DNA of 64,000 nucleotides from Sepiola atlantica (taxonomy: Eukaryota; Mollusca; Cephalopoda; Sepiida; Sepiolidae): positions 55,281,483 to 55,345,482 of the forward strand of contig OY744529.1 in NCBI GenBank assembly GCA_963556195.1, read 5' to 3'. The stretch's first letter is position 1. Each line of letters opens with the position of its first letter. The position numbers and the translations under genes are program-made. The notes below the pieces were generated by a model. The model searched no databases, was not told the origin of the DNA, and was given only the letters and a program-made list of their open reading frames with translations. This document shows positions 60,401-64,000 of this stretch, in pieces.

Positions 60401-62025
60401 AAACGAACATCTACTACACTGCTTCCTAAAGGATGAGTGAATGCTTGAGAGGATGTTATCATGACAAACGAACATCTACTACACTGCTTCCTAAAGGATT
60501 AGTGAATGCTTGAGAGGATGTTATCATGACAAACGAACATCTACTACACTGCTTCCTAAAGAATGAGTGAATGCTTGAGAGGCTGTTATCATGACAAACG
60601 AACATCTACTACACTGCTTCCTAAAGGATGAGTGAATGCTTGAGAGGATGTTATCATGACAAACGAACATCTACTACACTGCTTCCTAAAGGATGAGTGA
60701 ATGCTTGAGAGGCTGTTATCATGACAAACGAACATCTACTACACTGCTTCCTAAAGGATGAGTGAATGCTTGAGAGGATGTTATCATGACAAACGAACAT
60801 CTACTACACTGCTTCCTAAAGGATGAGTGAATGCTTGAGAGGATGTTATCATGACAAACGAACATCTACTACACTGCTTCCTAAAGGATTAGTGAATGCT
60901 TGAGAGGATGTTATCATGACAAACGAACATCTACTACACTGCTTCTTAAAGGATGAGTGAATGCTTGAGAGGATGTTATCATGACAAACGAACATCTACT
61001 ACACTGCTTCTTAAAGGATTAGTGAATGCTTGAGAGGATGTTATCATGACAAACGAACATCTACTACACTGCTTCCTAAAGGATGAGTGAATGCTTGAGA
61101 GGCTGGGTATCATGACAAACGAACATCTACTACACTGCTTCCTAAAGGATGAGTGAATGCTTGAGAGGATGTTATCATGACAAACGAACATCTACTACAC
61201 TGCTTCCTAAAGGATGAGTGAATGCTTGAGAGGATGTTATCATGACAAACGAACATCTACTACACTGCTTCCTAAAGTATTAGTGAATGCTTGAGAGGCT
61301 GTTATCATGACAAACGAACATCTACTACACTGCTTCCTAAAGGATGAGTGAATGCTAGAGAGGATGTTATCATGACAAACGAACATCTACTACACTGCTT
61401 CCTAAAGGATTAGTGAATGCTTGAGAGGATGTTATCATGACAAACGAACATCTACTACACTGCTTCCTAAAGGATTAGTGAATGCTTGAGAGGATGTTAT
61501 CATGACAAACGAACATCTACTACACTGCTTCCTAAAGGATGAGTGAATGCTTGAGAGGATGTTATCATGACAAACGAACATCTACTACACTGCTTCCTAA
61601 AGGATTAGTGAATGCTTGAGAGGATGTTATCATGACAAACGAACATCTACTACACTGCTTCCTAAAGGATGAGTGAATGCTTGAGAGGATGTAATCATGA
61701 CAAACGAACATCTACTACACTGCTTCCTAAAGGATGAGTGAATGCTTGAGAGGATGTTATCATGACAAACGAACATCTACTACACTGCTTCCTAAAGGAT
61801 TAGTGAATGCTTGAGAGGATGTTATCATGACAAACGAACATCTACTACACTGCTTCCTAAAAGATGAGTGAATTCTTGAGAGGATGTTATCAGGACAAAG
61901 GAACATCTACTACACTTCTTCCTAAAGGATGAGTGAATGCTTGAGAGGATGTTATTATGACAAACGAACATCTACTACACTGCTTTCTAAAGGATGAGTG
62001 AATGCTTGAGAGGCTGTTATCATGA
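54465..62025. repeat. 65-bp satellite array, ~116 copies
   Basis: The unit reads CAAACGAACATCTACTACAC, TGCTTCCTAAAGGATGAGTG, AATGCTTGAGAGGATGTTAT and CATGA. Most copies differ at only a few diagnostic positions (AGGATGTT or AGGCTGTT; GGATGAG or GGATTAG; CTAGAGAGG), arranged in repeating order. Rare markers (GGCTGGGTATCATG near 57394, 58890, 59736 and 61101; ATCAGGACAAAGG) show multi-unit higher-order copies. Several 70-codon minus-strand open frames arise from the repeat and are not genes. Confidence 0.98.
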
Positions 62026-62165
62026 CAACAGAATAGTACCTACACTATCCCTCCTCCTCCCTAGGAGGATGCTGTCATAATGAACGAACATATACTAGAT
62101 TACCCCCAAGGAGGAGGTAATTCATTGGAGGATGTCTCATTACAACAGAACAGATACTACACTAC
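62026..62165 (-). repeat. Diverged satellite-related units with U2-like core
   Basis: Unit-like blocks AGGAGGATGCTGTCATAATG and GAACGAACATATACTAGAT align with the satellite monomer. They are followed by GTCTCATTACAACAGAACAG then ATACTACACTACCCTC. On the minus strand this last block reads GTGTAGTATCTGTTCTG, identical to the U2 snRNA branch-point region. The same order occurs at 4421-4695. Confidence 0.72.
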
Positions 62166-62799
62166 CCTCTTGATTGAGCATTAAAATGTAGTACAATATT
62201 AATAAAAGTACTCAGATAGCTTTGACTTTAGACAGACAAATATAATATCTCCCTCAGTAGTATATACGTTCATAACTGTGTTCAAAAGATATTGCTGATA
62301 TGTTTACGTACATATCTATATAATAATACGTTAAGGTAATTTATGTTCGTACGTACGTTATCGCCCGCAACTCATTTTTTTTAGATGGAATCGCCCGATT
62401 GCCGAAGATTTATTTATTTCAATAATATTTAGCTGATAATTATTTTTACGGTAAGAAGTAAGAGCGTATTTATTTTGAAACGATTTAAATTGTAACAATA
62501 AATTAATTAAATTGTCAAAATATTCGTTTTATTAATTTAAAAGAAAATATTTAGCTAAAAATTATTTTACAGTAAGAAGAAAGAGAATATCTATTGTTTT
62601 AAAATATAGAAATTGTTCAAATTTTCAATAAATAAAAAAGAGACATATTCGTTTTATTTATTAAAACATATTTAACTGACAATGCTAATTATTTTTTAAG
62701 GAAAAAGAGACAATGTTTGCTTAATATTATTAAATCTTACATAACTCTATTATTTCAAACGAATTATCATTCCCAGAAACTTATGCAGCTAGATGAAGA
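62166..62799. other. AT-rich DNA, possibly body of a Helitron-like element
   Basis: No open frame. GTAAGAAGTAAGAG-type phrases recur near 62452 and 62571 (two loose copies of about 120 bp). Confidence 0.4.
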
Positions 62800-62832
62800 C
62801 ATTCAGCGTGGAATTTCCACGGGCCCCGCTAG
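62800..62832 (+). mobile_element. Helitron-like 3' terminus
   Basis: CGTGG-AATTT-CCACG (62807-62821) is a hairpin, followed by GGCCCCG and CTAG at 62829-62832 before a T. A hairpin about 10 bp before CTRR-T is the standard Helitron 3' end. The 5' end was not found. Confidence 0.6.
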
Positions 62833-64000
62833 TTTTTATGATATATTAATAATCAATACACAAAATCTATAGAATTAATCAACATAACCCTATTTGCATT
62901 ATAAATGTGTTGTACTACTATCCTCATAACTTGTCGTTCGTTATGCTTTCTGGCCTTCTTTTGTCGTAGTCAGTAATCGTCCGGGTATTTCGAACTAAAC
63001 CATTCATTTATACCACACGGGAAAACCGTCATATAGACAATATAAATAGGCACCTTATCTAAAACAGCGTGTAATAAAATTGATGCACGGACGCCTTGAC
63101 GCACGCTTTAATATCGATATACGAACGGATGGCAGAGGCTTATCAAACTTTAATTTGGTGACAAAATGAAAGAAATAAAAAAAACATATCCTAAATAGCG
63201 ATTATCATTAGTTTGTTTACATACAGATCTGTACCTCTACTCTTACAAATATACAGGAATCATATTATGTATTATATTTTAAAACATTTTTATATTTACA
63301 TTCATAACAATTAAAAATATCAGAACTAGGCGTATCAGAATATAAATATGTACAGGGAAAAATATATTGATATTTTTAAAACGTTCATTCTCCTTCCCAA
63401 ATCGTCTTTATTGCTACTCTCACCGCGCTAGTATGTAATCTTTCATTTGCATAAGTTTAAATGTGTGCGGAAATATGCGATCCTATCGTATTGAGATATT
63501 GTTATAAACACAACGTGTAAATATGTTAAATGCGCACGGGAGAGAGGCTCGCGTCATACACACGTAGAATCATAGCCATGCGTACGCACAGGCACTTGTA
63601 AATAGAGACGGACATATTGCCGGCGAGTGTTATTATTAACAGTCTGATCGGATCTTTTGAACCGAACTTAAGTGCGAGAATATTTAAAGAGGACGTCTGT
63701 TTGATGGACCCACAGTTGAAGACAACAAATGAAATGAAGCTATAAAAAATACAGGCATAAATTGATCGCCGTCGCGTCTCTCCCTCTTAGCCACCCTTTA
63801 CCGTTGCTTGACACCCCCTTGTTTCTGGCAATTTAATATCTTCCTACTGACTTTTCCAACCAGCAACCAACGTCTTCATTCCCGTGTCATTAATTGACTT
63901 TCGTTTTTTTCCCTTTTTATTTTCCCTTAACGGATCTTTTGAACGCTTTTGTTACAATGGCCAACGGTTTCGTTTCTTTATCATTTTTTTGTAGCAAATT
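62833..64000. other. Unassigned DNA
   Basis: No repeat array, coding frame or RNA motif is recognised. Confidence 0.5.

Noticed and set aside
56100..61191. Six near-identical 70-codon minus-strand frames
   Set aside because: They occur only where a 1-bp change (GGCTGGGTAT) shifts frame within the 65-bp satellite. No independent coding evidence.

Overview
This window looks like gene-poor, AT-rich, repeat-dominated nuclear DNA from a metazoan, most likely a mollusc and plausibly an octopus-like cephalopod. The basis is the very frequent long (TA)n tracts, tRNA-derived SINE sequences resembling the tRNA-Arg and other tRNA-related SINE types described in octopus, several hAT and mariner DNA transposons, LINE and Helitron remnants, and abundant mini- and satellite arrays. 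This assignment is inference. I found no host protein-coding gene, rRNA gene, functional tRNA gene or CRISPR array. Every recognisable protein is a decayed transposon protein.

Layout. 0-5 kb: copies of an interspersed repeat, one split by a short hAT element with an 8-bp target duplication, then alternating 99-bp and about 80-85-bp tandem repeats and fragments resembling U2 snRNA. 5-11 kb: (TA)n tracts, a foldback, a tRNA-SINE, a hAT element with a perfect 8-bp duplication (7621-9562) and a mariner with catalytic DD34D residues (9742-10795). 13-20 kb: two Helitron-like termini and a 5-kb block of four different minisatellites. 21-28 kb: a large hAT (ZMYM1-like) transposase pseudogene, itself interrupted by a 2.1-kb element with about 119-bp terminal inverted repeats that encodes a conserved protein family of unknown function. 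30-33 kb: a polypurine tract and a 44-bp minisatellite with 267-bp higher-order structure. 35.3-36.7 kb: four tandem U2-snRNA-like units with covarying hairpins. 40-42 kb: a Helitron helicase remnant and a large foldback carrying a tRNA-Arg-like sequence. 42-52 kb: near-perfect palindromes beside (TA)n tracts, a decayed CR1-like LINE and a second LINE C-terminal fragment. 54.4-62.0 kb: about 116 copies of a 65-bp satellite with higher-order structure, probably descended from the same U2-like family. 62-64 kb: a Helitron-like 3' end and unremarkable AT-rich DNA.

The most interesting thread is U2-like sequence, which appears as a structured tandem array (35.3 kb), as dispersed fragments in both orientations (4.4-4.9 kb), and as the likely ancestor of the large 65-bp satellite (54-62 kb). 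The second is the TIR-bounded element at 23.5-25.5 kb, which suggests that a widespread uncharacterised protein family is a transposase.
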